A stretch of 64,000 nt of DNA, from NCBI GenBank assembly GCA_018613055.1, contig JAGGQZ010000013.1, positions 310,001 through 374,000 on the forward strand, written 5' to 3'. The position numbers were made by a program, and so were the translations under genes. Position 1 is the stretch's first letter, and each line of letters opens with the position of its first letter. Below are positions 16,677 to 26,306 of the stretch, piece by piece. The notes beneath the pieces are model-generated. The model searched no databases. It worked only from the letters and a program-made list of their open reading frames with translations, and was not told the origin of the DNA. This DNA comes from Chryseobacterium sp. ISL-80. GTDB lineage: Bacteria; Bacillota; Bacilli; Bacillales; Cytobacillaceae.

Positions 16677-18224
16677 ATGCGTTCAACCTTTATGGGATTA
16701 GAAACAGCGCGCCGCGGAATGTTCACGCAGCAGAGCGCTTTGCATACAACAGGACATAATATATCGAATGCCAATACTCCGGGCTACACACGCCAGCGGA
16801 TTAATTTTGAGCAGACAGAGCCGTATCCAAACGCTTCACTTAACCGCCCTCAGATTCCTGGGCAAGTTGGTACTGGGGTAAAAGCTGGTTCGATCCAACG
16901 TGTGCGGGAAAGTTTCCTTGATGTCCAGTACCGTGGCGAGAATAATAAGCTGGGATACTGGGAAACTAGGGCAGAGGCTTATACTAAACTCGAAGAAGTA
17001 TTGAATGAGCCTTCCGAATCAGGTCTTGCGAAGACAATGGACCAGTTTTGGCAGTCATTGCAGGATTTAGCTGTAAACCCGACCAATCCAGGTGCTCGTT
17101 CGGTAGTACGTCAGCGTGGGATTGCGGTTGCAGAGACGTTCAATTATCTACAAAATTCACTTTCTTCAATTCAGCGAGATTTGAAGAATGAAATCTCTGT
17201 TACGGAAAAAGAGATCAATTCGTTAACTTACCAGATTAGTAAGATCAATGGCCAGATTGCTGATGTAGAACCACATGGTTATTTGCCTAATGACTTATAT
17301 GATGAGCGCGACCGACTGATTGACCAATTAGCTTCCATAGTAAATATTAAAGTTGATTACACAAACTCAGGTGGCGGCTCACTTAAAATGGCGGATGGAC
17401 AGGCAGTCATTAAGATGGTTAGTGACAGTGGTAAAGAGCTGGGCATTCTTGTAAGTGGAGACCGTAATAACAATGTGACTGTAAACTTTGATGGTGCAGA
17501 TGAAGCAGTTAAGACCGTTTCTATTGGCAGTTCAAAGTTTGATTTTACTGAACTAAAATCAACTGGAAAGCTTAAAGCCTTAATAGATTCATATGGCTAT
17601 GAGGAAAACGGAAAAGTGACTGGTGTCTATCCTAATATGATGACAGAGTTGGATAACCTTGCCTATACCTTTGCAATAGAGTTTAACAACGTACACAAAG
17701 ACGGAATGAGCCCAAATGACATTGCCAATCAGACAAAGGCTGGTAATTCATTCTTTGCTGATTCAGAGAATGCTGACCTCCAACGTAAAGGATTCGCAAG
17801 CAGGATTCAGCTGGCGGATGCAATTAATCAGAGCCTTGATAACATCGCAACTGCAGATGGAGCAGATATTGTGAATGCAACAATCGGGGATTCTTCTAAT
17901 ATCTTAAAGCTTGCAAATATCATTAATGAAAAATTTGATTACGCCGGCGACAACGAACAAGCAAACTTCCGTAATTACTACGAAGGCGTAATCGGCGGCA
18001 TGGCTGTTAAATCGCAAGAAGCTGTTCGGCTTACTCAAAATAGTGGCTCACTGAGAGAATCCGTGGAAAATCGCCGGAAGTCAGTCAGCTCAGTATCTTT
18101 AGACGAAGAAATGACAAATATGATCCAGTTTCAGCATGCCTACAATGCATCAGCCCGGATGATCACCCTCCAGGACGAAATGCTAGATAAAATCATCAAC
18201 GGCATGGGAACTGCAGGAAGATAG
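16677..18224 (+). CDS. flgK: flagellar hook-associated protein 1 FlgK
   Basis: FlgK forms the first hook-filament junction ring. The N-terminus has FMGLETARRGMFTQQSALHTTGHNISNANTPGYTRQR and the C-terminus SSVSLDEEMTNMIQFQHAYNASARMITLQDEMLDKII, both hallmarks of FlgK/rod-hook proteins. The frame is open from a TTG at 16662 that overlaps the ribosome site GGAGGA, so the ATG at 16677 is used (515 residues, close to B. subtilis 507). flgL starts 11 bp after the stop. Confidence 0.96.
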   Translation: MRSTFMGLETARRGMFTQQSALHTTGHNISNANTPGYTRQRINFEQTEPYPNASLNRPQIPGQVGTGVKAGSIQRVRESFLDVQYRGENNKLGYWETRAEAYTKLEEVLNEPSESGLAKTMDQFWQSLQDLAVNPTNPGARSVVRQRGIAVAETFNYLQNSLSSIQRDLKNEISVTEKEINSLTYQISKINGQIADVEPHGYLPNDLYDERDRLIDQLASIVNIKVDYTNSGGGSLKMADGQAVIKMVSDSGKELGILVSGDRNNNVTVNFDGADEAVKTVSIGSSKFDFTELKSTGKLKALIDSYGYEENGKVTGVYPNMMTELDNLAYTFAIEFNNVHKDGMSPNDIANQTKAGNSFFADSENADLQRKGFASRIQLADAINQSLDNIATADGADIVNATIGDSSNILKLANIINEKFDYAGDNEQANFRNYYEGVIGGMAVKSQEAVRLTQNSGSLRESVENRRKSVSSVSLDEEMTNMIQFQHAYNASARMITLQDEMLDKIINGMGTAGR

Positions 18225-18234
18225 GTGAAATGAA

Positions 18235-19125
18235 ATGCGCATAACACAATCAATGCTTTCTTCCAATTCATTAAGGAATCTAAGTGAAAGCTATCGTCGG
18301 ATGGGTCAGTACCAGGACCAGCTGTCTACGGGAAAAAAAATTACAAAGCCCTCTGATGACCCTGTCGTTGCGATGAAAGGGATGTTTTATCGATCAGGAT
18401 TGACGGAAGTTGAGCAGTATAAGCGGAACCTTTCAGAACTCTATTTGTGGATGGAAAACTCAGAGGCAGGAATCGAGCAAGCCAATAATGGTTTGCAGCG
18501 GGTTCGTGAGCTGGTTATTCAGGGGAAAACAGGTTCATTGAGTCCTACTGACCGTGAGGCTATTGCCCGTGAGGTAGAACAAATAAAGGGTGATATGGTG
18601 CAGGTCGCCAACACACAGGTATCCGGCCGTTATATTTTCCATGGGACAGATACGGATCATCCGCCGGTACCGACTGCGAATCCGCCAAAGGTCGCGGCGA
18701 ACCTTGCTGACCCTGATATTAACTCGTACAAAGTGGAAATCTCACGTGGAGTTTCGTTAAGGGCGAATGTCAATCCAAATGGCGTCTTCAATCAGGAACT
18801 TTTTGATGTTGTCCAAGGTATCCAGACAGCATTGGAGAGTGACAACACAGCCGAACTAGAAGGTTTGCTTGGACGCTTGGATGGATCAATGGACAAGCTT
18901 TCAGCCGAACGATCTGAGTTGGGTGCACGATACAATCGTCTTGAAATGATTGATGATCGAATAGCTCAGCAAGAAATAATGGCCAACCGTGTACTGTCAG
19001 ATAATGAAGACGCGGATATAGAAAGGGTCATCACCGATTTAAAGACACAGGAAAGCGTCCACCGTGCAGCACTTGGAGTCGGAGCTCGAATTCTGCAGCC
19101 GACACTATTAGACTTTTTAAGATAA
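18235..19125 (+). CDS. flgL: flagellar hook-associated protein 3 FlgL
   Basis: FlgL forms the second junction ring onto which flagellin assembles. The 296-residue protein has flagellin-like ends: MRITQSMLSSNSLRNLSESYRRM...QDQLSTGKKITKPSDDP at the N-terminus and DLKTQESVHRAALGVGARILQPTLLDFL at the C-terminus. Length and order (flgK-flgL) match B. subtilis. It is followed by a terminator. Confidence 0.95.
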   Translation: MRITQSMLSSNSLRNLSESYRRMGQYQDQLSTGKKITKPSDDPVVAMKGMFYRSGLTEVEQYKRNLSELYLWMENSEAGIEQANNGLQRVRELVIQGKTGSLSPTDREAIAREVEQIKGDMVQVANTQVSGRYIFHGTDTDHPPVPTANPPKVAANLADPDINSYKVEISRGVSLRANVNPNGVFNQELFDVVQGIQTALESDNTAELEGLLGRLDGSMDKLSAERSELGARYNRLEMIDDRIAQQEIMANRVLSDNEDADIERVITDLKTQESVHRAALGVGARILQPTLLDFLR

Positions 19126-19155
19126 GCTATTCTCATTGGGAATAGCTTTTTTTTC
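19124..19155 (+). terminator. terminator after flgL
   Basis: AAGCTATTC pairs with GGAATAGCTT over a short loop, followed by eight T. Because the next gene starts 16 bp later with no clear promoter, read-through into yviE-fliW-csrA is likely. Confidence 0.82.
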
Positions 19156-19170
19156 TAGGAGGGATGAGTG

Positions 19171-19761
19171 ATGGAATTTCCTCAAATACGTTTGCAATCA
19201 ACTTTTGGCCAGACAGAAATCCGTACCATGCAATCACGGCTGGAAATGGAGCAGCCCAAAGCGGAATTAAGTATCCAGCAGCCCGCAGCCAAACTAAATA
19301 TTGACCGCAGGCCAGCAAGACTGACGATTGACCAGACTGAAGCTCGTGCTGATATGGATTTAAAGCATATATCCCGCCGTATTGAAGAGGCGGCACAGCA
19401 GGGTTATCAAGATTGGCTCGCGGGTCTTGCGCGGGTTACCCAGGATGGAGATGAGCTGATGATGATCGAGAATGGCGGCCATCCAATTGCAGATCAGGCA
19501 AAACGGAACAGTGAGTCCCCGTTGCTTGATTTTAATATTGGCTGGATTCCTTCCTCGGGTAGTGTGAAATTAGAATATGACCCTGGCAAAGTTGAAATTA
19601 CCTGGAACACAAACCGACCGGTGATTGAGAGTCGAATCAACAAACCGATAATTAGTTATACGGCAGGCAAAGCCGAAGTTAGCTTGAAGCAGCATCCATC
19701 GTTGAAAATAGATTTTGCCAATCTAAAGCATGTCGGAATTAATTATGAACAATCTATTTAA
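19171..19761 (+). CDS. yviE: DUF6470 family protein YviE
   Basis: YviE is found between flgL and fliW in many Bacillus genomes; its function is not established. The 196-residue protein is rich in short amphipathic repeats near the start (alternating Gln/Ala/Asp with LSIQQPAAKLNID and similar), then SRRIEEAAQQGYQDWLAGLARVTQDG. A GTG at 19168 and an ATG at 19171 are both in frame; AGGAGGG is better spaced for the ATG. No signal peptide or membrane segment is seen. Confidence 0.82.
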   Translation: MEFPQIRLQSTFGQTEIRTMQSRLEMEQPKAELSIQQPAAKLNIDRRPARLTIDQTEARADMDLKHISRRIEEAAQQGYQDWLAGLARVTQDGDELMMIENGGHPIADQAKRNSESPLLDFNIGWIPSSGSVKLEYDPGKVEITWNTNRPVIESRINKPIISYTAGKAEVSLKQHPSLKIDFANLKHVGINYEQSI

Positions 19762-19775
19762 GGAAGGGTTCTAAA

Positions 19776-20210
19776 ATGAAAATAAACACGATGTACCATG
19801 GTGAAGTGGAAATTAATGAGATTTTGACTTTTGAAAAAGGAATACCGGGTTTTGTGGAGGAGAAACAATTTGCGTTGCTGCCATTGTCTGATGATGAATT
19901 CTATTATGTCCTCCAATCAGTGTCGACTCCAGGATTGGCGTTTGTACTGACGAATCCTTTTCATTTTATGAAAGAGTATGATTTTCAGCTGGAGGAAGGG
20001 GCGGTAGAGGAATTGAGCTTAGAAAGTGAAAAAGATGTTACAGTCTACTCAATCCTGACTGTACAGGATCCATTCGAAAAAACAACCGCAAACCTGCAGG
20101 CTCCAATTATCATTAACCTGAAAAACCGCAAGGCAAAGCAGGTCGTCCTACACAATGAACAATATAAGACTAAACACCCAATATTTGAAAAAGCAGAAGT
20201 GAAGGGGTGA
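19776..20210 (+). CDS. fliW: flagellar assembly factor FliW
   Basis: FliW binds flagellin and, when free, sequesters CsrA, linking flagellin export to hag translation. The 144-residue protein has FEKGIPGFVEEKQFALLPL near the start and later NPFHFMKEYDF and the conserved NLQAPIIINLKNRKAKQVVL. It is followed six bases later by csrA, and hag lies next, so the whole three-part feedback circuit is encoded together. Confidence 0.95.
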   Translation: MKINTMYHGEVEINEILTFEKGIPGFVEEKQFALLPLSDDEFYYVLQSVSTPGLAFVLTNPFHFMKEYDFQLEEGAVEELSLESEKDVTVYSILTVQDPFEKTTANLQAPIIINLKNRKAKQVVLHNEQYKTKHPIFEKAEVKG

Positions 20211-20216
20211 CCAAAC

Positions 20217-20435
20217 ATGCTTGTACTCACAAGGAAAAACGGCGAAAGTATCAAAATCGGCGATGACATCGAAATCACTATCGTCTCAGCCAAAAATGAC
20301 CAAGTCAAAATAGGTATTAATGCACCAAAGAATATTGAGGTCTTCCGAAGTGAAATCCTTGAACAAATCAAAACAGAAAATCAGGAAGCCTCACAAGATA
20401 TTACTTTTCTATTAAAATTCATGAAAAAAAATTAA
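20217..20435 (+). CDS. csrA: translational regulator CsrA
   Basis: CsrA is an RNA-binding dimer that represses hag translation by covering its ribosome site. The 72-residue protein has the family start [20 protein letters not shown] and the RNA-contact segment EVFRSEIL (Arg44). GAAGGGGTGA precedes its ATG. The likely target hairpin is in the hag leader about 100 bp downstream. Confidence 0.96.
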   Translation: MLVLTRKNGESIKIGDDIEITIVSAKNDQVKIGINAPKNIEVFRSEILEQIKTENQEASQDITFLLKFMKKN

Positions 20436-20478
20436 AAACAATATTAAACAATTTTAAATACACGACGATAAAACTATT

Positions 20479-20505
20479 GTAAGAGAAAATAAGGGCGGCC
20501 GACCT
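20479..20505 (+). promoter_or_regulatory. weak sigma-D-like promoter for hag
   Basis: GCCGACCT (20498-20505) resembles the sigma-D -10 GCCGATAT, with GTAA or TAAG 14-15 bases upstream in place of TAAA. It is the best candidate in the csrA-hag gap and is placed about 70 bp before the start. The match is poor, so the call is tentative. Confidence 0.4.
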
Positions 20506-20529
20506 TATTGACTCAGACAAATACCCTTT

Positions 20530-20567
20530 TTGTTCACAAGGATGTGAACAACAAATTCAAGGAGGAA
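20530..20567 (+). promoter_or_regulatory. CsrA-binding leader of hag: AGGA-loop hairpin plus ribosome site
   Basis: TTGTTCACA (20530-20538) and TGTGAACAA (20543-20551) form a perfect 9-bp stem with the tetraloop AGGA, the GGA-in-loop arrangement CsrA prefers. A second site is AAGGAGGAA just downstream, which is also the hag Shine-Dalgarno sequence. This two-site layout matches BS1/BS2 of B. subtilis hag and fits the fliW-csrA genes immediately upstream. Confidence 0.85.
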
Positions 20568-20574
20568 ACAAAAA

Positions 20575-21438
20575 ATGAGAATCAATCACAATATTGCTGC
20601 TCTTAACACTTACCGTCAATTAAACAATGCAACTGGTGCACAATCAAAATCAATGGAAAAATTAGCTTCAGGTCTTCGTATCAATCGTGCTGGAGATGAT
20701 GCAGCTGGTTTAGCAATCTCAGAAAAAATGCGTGGGCAAATTCGTGGGTTAGATCAAGCATCACGTAACTCACAGGATGCAATTTCTTTGATTCAAACTG
20801 CTGAAGGTGCATTGAATGAGACTCATGATATTTTACAGCGTATGCGCGAATTAGCTGTTCAATCTTCAAATGATACTAATACAAGTAACGATAGAACAGC
20901 TCTTCAAAACGAAGTCAATGAATTAACTAAAGAAATTACACGTATTGGAAATCAAACAGAGTTCAATACAAAGAAATTATTAAATGGTCAAGGTGCTTCT
21001 AGCTTAAGTTTCCAAATTGGTGCAAACGAAGGTCAAACTCTTGCCCTTGGCATTAGTGCTATGGATGCATTCTCTCTAGGTGTAGCATCTGGTTCTGCAG
21101 CAACTTCAGCCGCTGCTGCATCAGTTACTTCTGGTATTGATATCTCTACTGCAGCAACTGCAGCTACTTCTGCAATTACAGTTATTGATTCAGCTATCCA
21201 AAGAGTTTCTGATGAGCGTGCTAAATTAGGGGCTAACCAAAACCGCTTAGAGCACACAATTAACAACTTAAACACATCTTCTGAAAATCTTACAGCTGCT
21301 GAATCTCGTGTAAGAGATGTTGATATGGCTAAAGAAATGATGAATCAAACAAAGAACTCTATCCTTTCTCAAGCTGCTCAAGCTATGCTTGCTCAGGCAA
21401 ATCAACAACCTCAAGGCGTTTTGCAATTATTACGTTAA
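20575..21438 (+). CDS. hag: flagellin
   Basis: Hag is the flagellar filament subunit. The 287-residue protein has the conserved N-terminal D0/D1 helices ([40 protein letters not shown]) and C-terminal helices ([24 protein letters not shown], ending LQLLR). The central variable region is short and rich in Ala, Ser and Thr (about residues 163-205); these are possible glycosylation sites given the glycosyltransferases next door. The ribosome site AAGGAGGAA is very strong and part of the CsrA target. Two hairpins follow the stop. Confidence 0.97.
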   Translation: MRINHNIAALNTYRQLNNATGAQSKSMEKLASGLRINRAGDDAAGLAISEKMRGQIRGLDQASRNSQDAISLIQTAEGALNETHDILQRMRELAVQSSNDTNTSNDRTALQNEVNELTKEITRIGNQTEFNTKKLLNGQGASSLSFQIGANEGQTLALGISAMDAFSLGVASGSAATSAAAASVTSGIDISTAATAATSAITVIDSAIQRVSDERAKLGANQNRLEHTINNLNTSSENLTAAESRVRDVDMAKEMMNQTKNSILSQAAQAMLAQANQQPQGVLQLLR

Positions 21439-21446
21439 AAAAAATT

Positions 21447-21511
21447 CCTATCTCCTTCTTGGAGATAGGATATTTAAAAAAAGGTCGTATTTTTTATACG
21501 GCCTTTTTTTA
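21447..21511 (+). terminator. double terminator after hag
   Basis: First hairpin: CCTATCTCC (21447-21455) with GGAGATAGG (21461-21469), lacking a good T-run. Second: AAGGTCGTAT (21481-21490) with ATACGGCCTT and seven T. The second is a strong terminator; the first may protect the 3' end of the abundant hag mRNA. Confidence 0.88.
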
Positions 21512-21538
21512 AATAAATGCATCTAAGGAGTGTCATAA

Positions 21539-23116
21539 ATGAAACCATTTTTATCAGTATGTTTGATAGTGAAGGACGAAGAGAAGGTACTTAGTAGATG
21601 CCTTGAATCAGTGAACGGCATAGCAGATGAAATAATTATTGCAGATACGGGTTCCGTAGATAGAACCAAAGAAATTGCGTTAAAGTATACAGATATGGTG
21701 TACGATTATAAATGGGATGAAGATTTCTCCAAGGCACGGAATTTTGCTGCATCGAGGGCGTCAGGAGAATGGATTTTTGTAATTGATGCGGATGAATATG
21801 TAGATCGCGATAGTTTTTTGAAATTTAAAACTAATTTAAAGGAAAATCCAGTAGATTCCAACATACTTGCAGTACAAATAGTGAATTTTGTTGGGGCTAA
21901 TGGTAAAGATACTGTTCTCAATTATCATGAGAGGATATATCTAAATAATGGGATAATTTTCTATTACAGGCCTATCCATGAGATGTTAAAACACAAAGAG
22001 GCACATGAAAAAAGGGGATTTGCCCAACTTCAGATTTTTCATTCTGGGTATATGGAAAATGTAATTAAAGAAAAACAAAAATCTAAAAGAAATCTTTCAT
22101 TATTAATCAAGAAGAAAGTTAAAGAGCCTATTGATTATTACTTTCTCGGTAACGAATATTATCAAATAGGAAATTTAGAAAAAGCTATTAATTATTATAA
22201 AAAAGGCTACCAATTAAAAGAAAATATTAATATTGACTGGGTAAAAAAATTGCTAGTTAGACTTGTTAACTGCTTACATATTGCAAATAGAGATACAGAA
22301 GCAATGGAAATTATAGATGCTAGTGAAGAGGTTTTTGAGAATCTAGTTGATTTTAAATTCTTGAAAGGGAAAATCTTATTTAACCAAGGGAAGATAAAGG
22401 AAACAATTAATATATTTGAGGACATATTGTTAAAGAAAAATAAACTAATTGCTGATTCGAGTATGGATTACTTAGAGTATTTACCGCATAGATATCTTGG
22501 AGAATTATATGAAAAGGAGAACAATTTACATTTAGCTGTTCATCACTACTCAAAAACTATTTCTATAAATGAATCAGATGATCTTGTTTGGGTGAAGTTA
22601 ATAAATTTATTAGCAAAGCACTCAACGATGGATGAACTAACAAATTTTATAAACAATAATTGTTTGAAAAGAAACACAATGAATCCCTTAAGATTAATTA
22701 AAATCTTGCTGATGATACCAAATAAACATGTTCAAAAACTAACAAGATCTTTGATTAGTAAAACACCACTCGCCATAGAAGTTGAAAAAGCATTAATACT
22801 AAAAAATCTTTTCTTAGATGATAATAAAGATGACATTTTAGAGTTTTTTATAACTAATAATATAGAGGAAATCAGCCTTATATTATCTCAAGGTATATTT
22901 CAAGTTGTAGACTTAATACTAATTGCTTTGGAGACAAAAGATGATTTGTATAAAAATATACTTTTTGGTTTGAAATTTTCTGAGCCAATTAATAACTTAT
23001 TAAATTTATTGTTCCTTGAAAAAACTAATGATTTGTCAAGTTTTGAAGAAGAATTACTATCACTTATTATAAAGAACGCGGAAATACACGGGAAACACGA
23101 ATTGTTTGCATCTTAA
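21539..23116 (+). CDS. family 2 glycosyltransferase with TPR region (probable flagellin glycosylation)
   Basis: A 525-residue protein with an N-terminal GT2 domain (about 1-230): SVCLIVKDEEKVLSRCLES, ADTGSVDRTKEIA, FSKARNFAASRASGEWIFVIDADEY with the metal-binding DAD at 83-85, and a later HEM motif in RPIHEML. The rest (about 190-430) has TPR-like repeats such as YYFLGNEYYQIGNLEKAINYYKKGYQL and PHRYLGELYEKENNLHLAVHHYSKTI. Such GT2-TPR proteins often modify peptides or surface proteins. Its place between hag and yvyC-fliD, separate from core flagellar genes, suggests flagellin as acceptor; this is inference. It is more AT-rich than its neighbours, a sign of a variable, possibly transferred island. 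Confidence 0.85.
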   Translation: MKPFLSVCLIVKDEEKVLSRCLESVNGIADEIIIADTGSVDRTKEIALKYTDMVYDYKWDEDFSKARNFAASRASGEWIFVIDADEYVDRDSFLKFKTNLKENPVDSNILAVQIVNFVGANGKDTVLNYHERIYLNNGIIFYYRPIHEMLKHKEAHEKRGFAQLQIFHSGYMENVIKEKQKSKRNLSLLIKKKVKEPIDYYFLGNEYYQIGNLEKAINYYKKGYQLKENINIDWVKKLLVRLVNCLHIANRDTEAMEIIDASEEVFENLVDFKFLKGKILFNQGKIKETINIFEDILLKKNKLIADSSMDYLEYLPHRYLGELYEKENNLHLAVHHYSKTISINESDDLVWVKLINLLAKHSTMDELTNFINNNCLKRNTMNPLRLIKILLMIPNKHVQKLTRSLISKTPLAIEVEKALILKNLFLDDNKDDILEFFITNNIEEISLILSQGIFQVVDLILIALETKDDLYKNILFGLKFSEPINNLLNLLFLEKTNDLSSFEEELLSLIIKNAEIHGKHELFAS

Positions 23117-23199
23117 ACGACATAACAAGTATTAAAAAGAGATATATAACATTTACCGGAAAAAATCATAAATGTTTTCACGAGGGGTATAAATAAGCG

Positions 23200-26199
23200 A
23201 TGTTCAAAACGAGTATTATAATTTTAACTCATAATAAATTAGAATATACAAAACAATGTATTGAAAGTATAAGAAGATATTCGGATGAAGGTACATATCA
23301 AATAATCATTGTTGATAATGCATCCACCGATGGGACAGTTAGTTGGTTGAAAAAACAATCAGACTTAACTACAATCTTCAATGATAAAAATTTAGGATTT
23401 CCAACAGGATGTAACCAAGGAATTAAGGTTGCAAGTGGTGATGATATCTTACTTCTTAACAATGATGTAGTTGTTACAGAAAATTGGTTGAAGAACTTAA
23501 AGTCATGTTTATATAGTAGTGATTCAATTGGTGCTGTAGGACCTGTTACTAATTCTGCTGCTTACTATACAATGGTCCCAGTTGAATATTCTTCAATGGA
23601 AGAAATGCATCAATTTGCAAAAGGATTTAATCAATTAGACGCAGAGAAATGGGAGCAAAGACTAAAACTTATTGGTTTTTGTATGTTAATTAAGAAATCG
23701 GTAATTGAAGAAGTTGGACTACTAGATGAAATATTTTCCCCCGGGAATTTTGAAGATGATGACTACTCCTTTAGGATACAAAAAGCAGGATATAAATTAA
23801 TACTCTGTAAAGATACTTTTATACACCATTATGGAGGAACATCATTTAAAGAAGACATAGAAAAATACCACCAAGTACTTAAAATGAATGAGGATAAATT
23901 TGAAACCAAATGGGGATTTAATTCTACGTATTCTACCTATATTAGAAATGAAATTGTTGAGCTCATTGATAGTTCAAAAGATGCAGCGATAAATGTACTT
24001 GAAATTGGTTGTGCCTGTGGGGGTACTTTATTAAAGATCAAGAATTCGTATAAAAACGCAAACTTATATGGAATCGAATTTAACGAAAATGCCTCAGCTA
24101 TAGCTAACCAATTTGCTAATGTTAAAGCACAAGATGCAGAAAGAGAAATGGACTATCCTAAGGGTTTTTTTGATTACATTATTTTAGCTGATGTATTAGA
24201 ACATCTATACGATCCATGGGCAGTCATGAAAAATATTCGGAAATATTTAAAAGAAGATGGTAAAGTACTGATAAGTATTCCTAATGTTATGCATTTCAGT
24301 TTGCTGCAAAAGGTTATTAAAGGTAACTGGACATATACAGATGCTGGGTTACTTGATAAAACACACATTAGATTCTTTACTTTAAATGAAATAAAGAAAA
24401 TGCTTTTGGATGCAAATTATTCAGGTATTGAATTTGGTGCTTCAACTGTTGGGAAAACTACGGATGATGAAGCTTTTATTCAACTTTTAACTAAGATAAG
24501 TGATTCATCATTAGAAGGGCAATACAATGCATATCAATATATCGTCAAAGCTGTTAAAAGTGATAAAAAAACTAAATTGATTAATATATTAAATACTTTA
24601 GAAACAAATCTCATCCACCACTTAGACGAAGATTTAGAATTAAATTTAAACGAATTAGAAGGCTTCAGTACAGAAGAAGTAATTACGGGTGTTTGTTTAC
24701 ATGTTGAAGATAAGATAGGAGTTTTAAATTATCTTGCAATCAGAAACTATGGAAAAGCTTCCATAGATGAGGTTATTCCGTATTTGCAAAGAGCTCTTGA
24801 ACTTAGACCGGATGATTCTGATACAATATATAATCTAATTTTTGTCTTGAAAAGTATAGGAGAATTTGAACTAGCCAAGCAATATTTTGATTCCGTTCAA
24901 GAAAAGGACCCTGAGTTTATCTCACTTTACAAAGAATTATTAGAACTAGACACTAAAAATAAAGTTGAATTTTTAAATAATAATATGGAGAATTGTGATT
25001 CCTATTTATTAGATCAGGCAACGGAAATTAAAAATGCTAAAGAATTACCGTATTATAAAGCTGGAAGAAAAAACTTTGTAACTTTATTTCCTGAAACAGA
25101 AAATGTACATCTTACAAAAGATGTTGGTATGATTGGATATACTTTATATAAAAAGCATGATTTTAATTCCACAATTGCTTGCTATGAAAACGGAGATTAT
25201 CCTTATCTAGAAAAAGAAGTACGTGGATTAAATATAGATTTTATCTCTAAAACAGGGAATACATTGGAAGATGGAAAGTTATATTTACTTAATAATGCCC
25301 TAAATATTGATATACTTCATCTATTTCATTTAGAAACAAGAAGTTTAGTTTGGATTCAAACATATAAGGCTATAAATCCTGTGGGGAAAGTATATCTAAA
25401 ACTTGATGCAGACAGTAGATTTATGAACTCTATGATAAATGAGGAAGTTATAAATATATTAGGACTATGTGATGTAATTAGTGTCGAAACTAAAGGGATG
25501 TATAAATATTTAAATGAAGTATGGCCTTTAAGACATTATGGTTTGAATAAAGAATGGCCTCTTAGAATCGAATATATACCAAATGGATTCTTTGAAGATT
25601 TTGATAGCCTTGCCCATGAAGAGCCCTTAAAGATTCAATATGAAGAAAAAGAAAATTTCATATGCACAGTTGGAAGAATTGGTTTAGTGCAAAAGGCAAA
25701 CGAAATATTATTGGAAGCCTTTAGAATCGCTTCTCCCAAAATGCCTAATTGGAAATTAAAAGTTGTCGGGCAGGTTGAAGAACAATTTATTTCTTACCTT
25801 CAAAGATTTTTTATTTTAAACCCTGAGTTGCAGGAAAAAATAATAATAACCGGAAATATAGTGGAAAAAGATTTGTTGGAGGAAGAATATAGAAAAGCAA
25901 AGGTCTTTGTGTTAACATCGCGATTTGAAAGCTTTGGTTTAGTCTTAGCAGAAGCTGCAAAGAATGGCTGCTATATTATATCTTCTGATATTTTTCCGGC
26001 TTGGGATATTACAAATAATAAAAAATATGGTGATATTTTTGAAATAGATAATATAGAGCAATTAGCTCGAATGTTAATTGAAAATTGCAATGACATTATT
26101 TTAAAAGAAAAATGTATAGGTATTCAAGATTATGCATACTCACATTTTAGCTGGCCAGGTATTTGCCAAGAATTACTACAGTTATTAGATGAAATTTAA
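23200..26199 (+). CDS. three-domain glycosyltransferase/methyltransferase/glycosyltransferase
   Basis: A 999-residue fusion. Residues about 1-250 are a GT2 domain (TSIIILTHNKLEYTKQCIES, NLGFPTGCNQGI, LLLNNDVVV, GNFEDDDYSFRIQKAG). About 265-420 is a class I SAM-dependent methyltransferase (VLEIGCACGGTLLKIK, YIILADVLEHLYDPW, DGKVLISIPNVMH). About 500-590 looks TPR-like (RALELRPDDSDTIYNL). About 640-999 is a GT-B/GT4 domain (CTVGRIGLVQKANEILLEAF, FVLTSRFESFGLVLAEAAKNG with the sugar-nucleotide-binding Glu residues). The enzyme could add two sugars and O-methylate one, probably on flagellin given its location. GAGGGGT precedes the ATG. It is strongly AT-rich. Confidence 0.87.
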   Translation: MFKTSIIILTHNKLEYTKQCIESIRRYSDEGTYQIIIVDNASTDGTVSWLKKQSDLTTIFNDKNLGFPTGCNQGIKVASGDDILLLNNDVVVTENWLKNLKSCLYSSDSIGAVGPVTNSAAYYTMVPVEYSSMEEMHQFAKGFNQLDAEKWEQRLKLIGFCMLIKKSVIEEVGLLDEIFSPGNFEDDDYSFRIQKAGYKLILCKDTFIHHYGGTSFKEDIEKYHQVLKMNEDKFETKWGFNSTYSTYIRNEIVELIDSSKDAAINVLEIGCACGGTLLKIKNSYKNANLYGIEFNENASAIANQFANVKAQDAEREMDYPKGFFDYIILADVLEHLYDPWAVMKNIRKYLKEDGKVLISIPNVMHFSLLQKVIKGNWTYTDAGLLDKTHIRFFTLNEIKKMLLDANYSGIEFGASTVGKTTDDEAFIQLLTKISDSSLEGQYNAYQYIVKAVKSDKKTKLINILNTLETNLIHHLDEDLELNLNELEGFSTEEVITGVCLHVEDKIGVLNYLAIRNYGKASIDEVIPYLQRALELRPDDSDTIYNLIFVLKSIGEFELAKQYFDSVQEKDPEFISLYKELLELDTKNKVEFLNNNMENCDSYLLDQATEIKNAKELPYYKAGRKNFVTLFPETENVHLTKDVGMIGYTLYKKHDFNSTIACYENGDYPYLEKEVRGLNIDFISKTGNTLEDGKLYLLNNALNIDILHLFHLETRSLVWIQTYKAINPVGKVYLKLDADSRFMNSMINEEVINILGLCDVISVETKGMYKYLNEVWPLRHYGLNKEWPLRIEYIPNGFFEDFDSLAHEEPLKIQYEEKENFICTVGRIGLVQKANEILLEAFRIASPKMPNWKLKVVGQVEEQFISYLQRFFILNPELQEKIIITGNIVEKDLLEEEYRKAKVFVLTSRFESFGLVLAEAAKNGCYIISSDIFPAWDITNNKKYGDIFEIDNIEQLARMLIENCNDIILKEKCIGIQDYAYSHFSWPGICQELLQLLDEI

Positions 26200-26306
26200 T
26201 ATCAGGAACCGAAAAACTGCGTAATATGGTATTTAATGTATTTATGGAAAGTAAAATTTGCAAAAATAATATCATTAAATAATTAATGTTTTTGAGACAG
26301 GTCCCA

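Noticed and set aside
23148-23175. Terminator between the two glycosyltransferase genes
   Set aside because: AACATTTA and TAAATGTT can pair over eight bases, but the stem is all AT and has no T-run to make a terminator.
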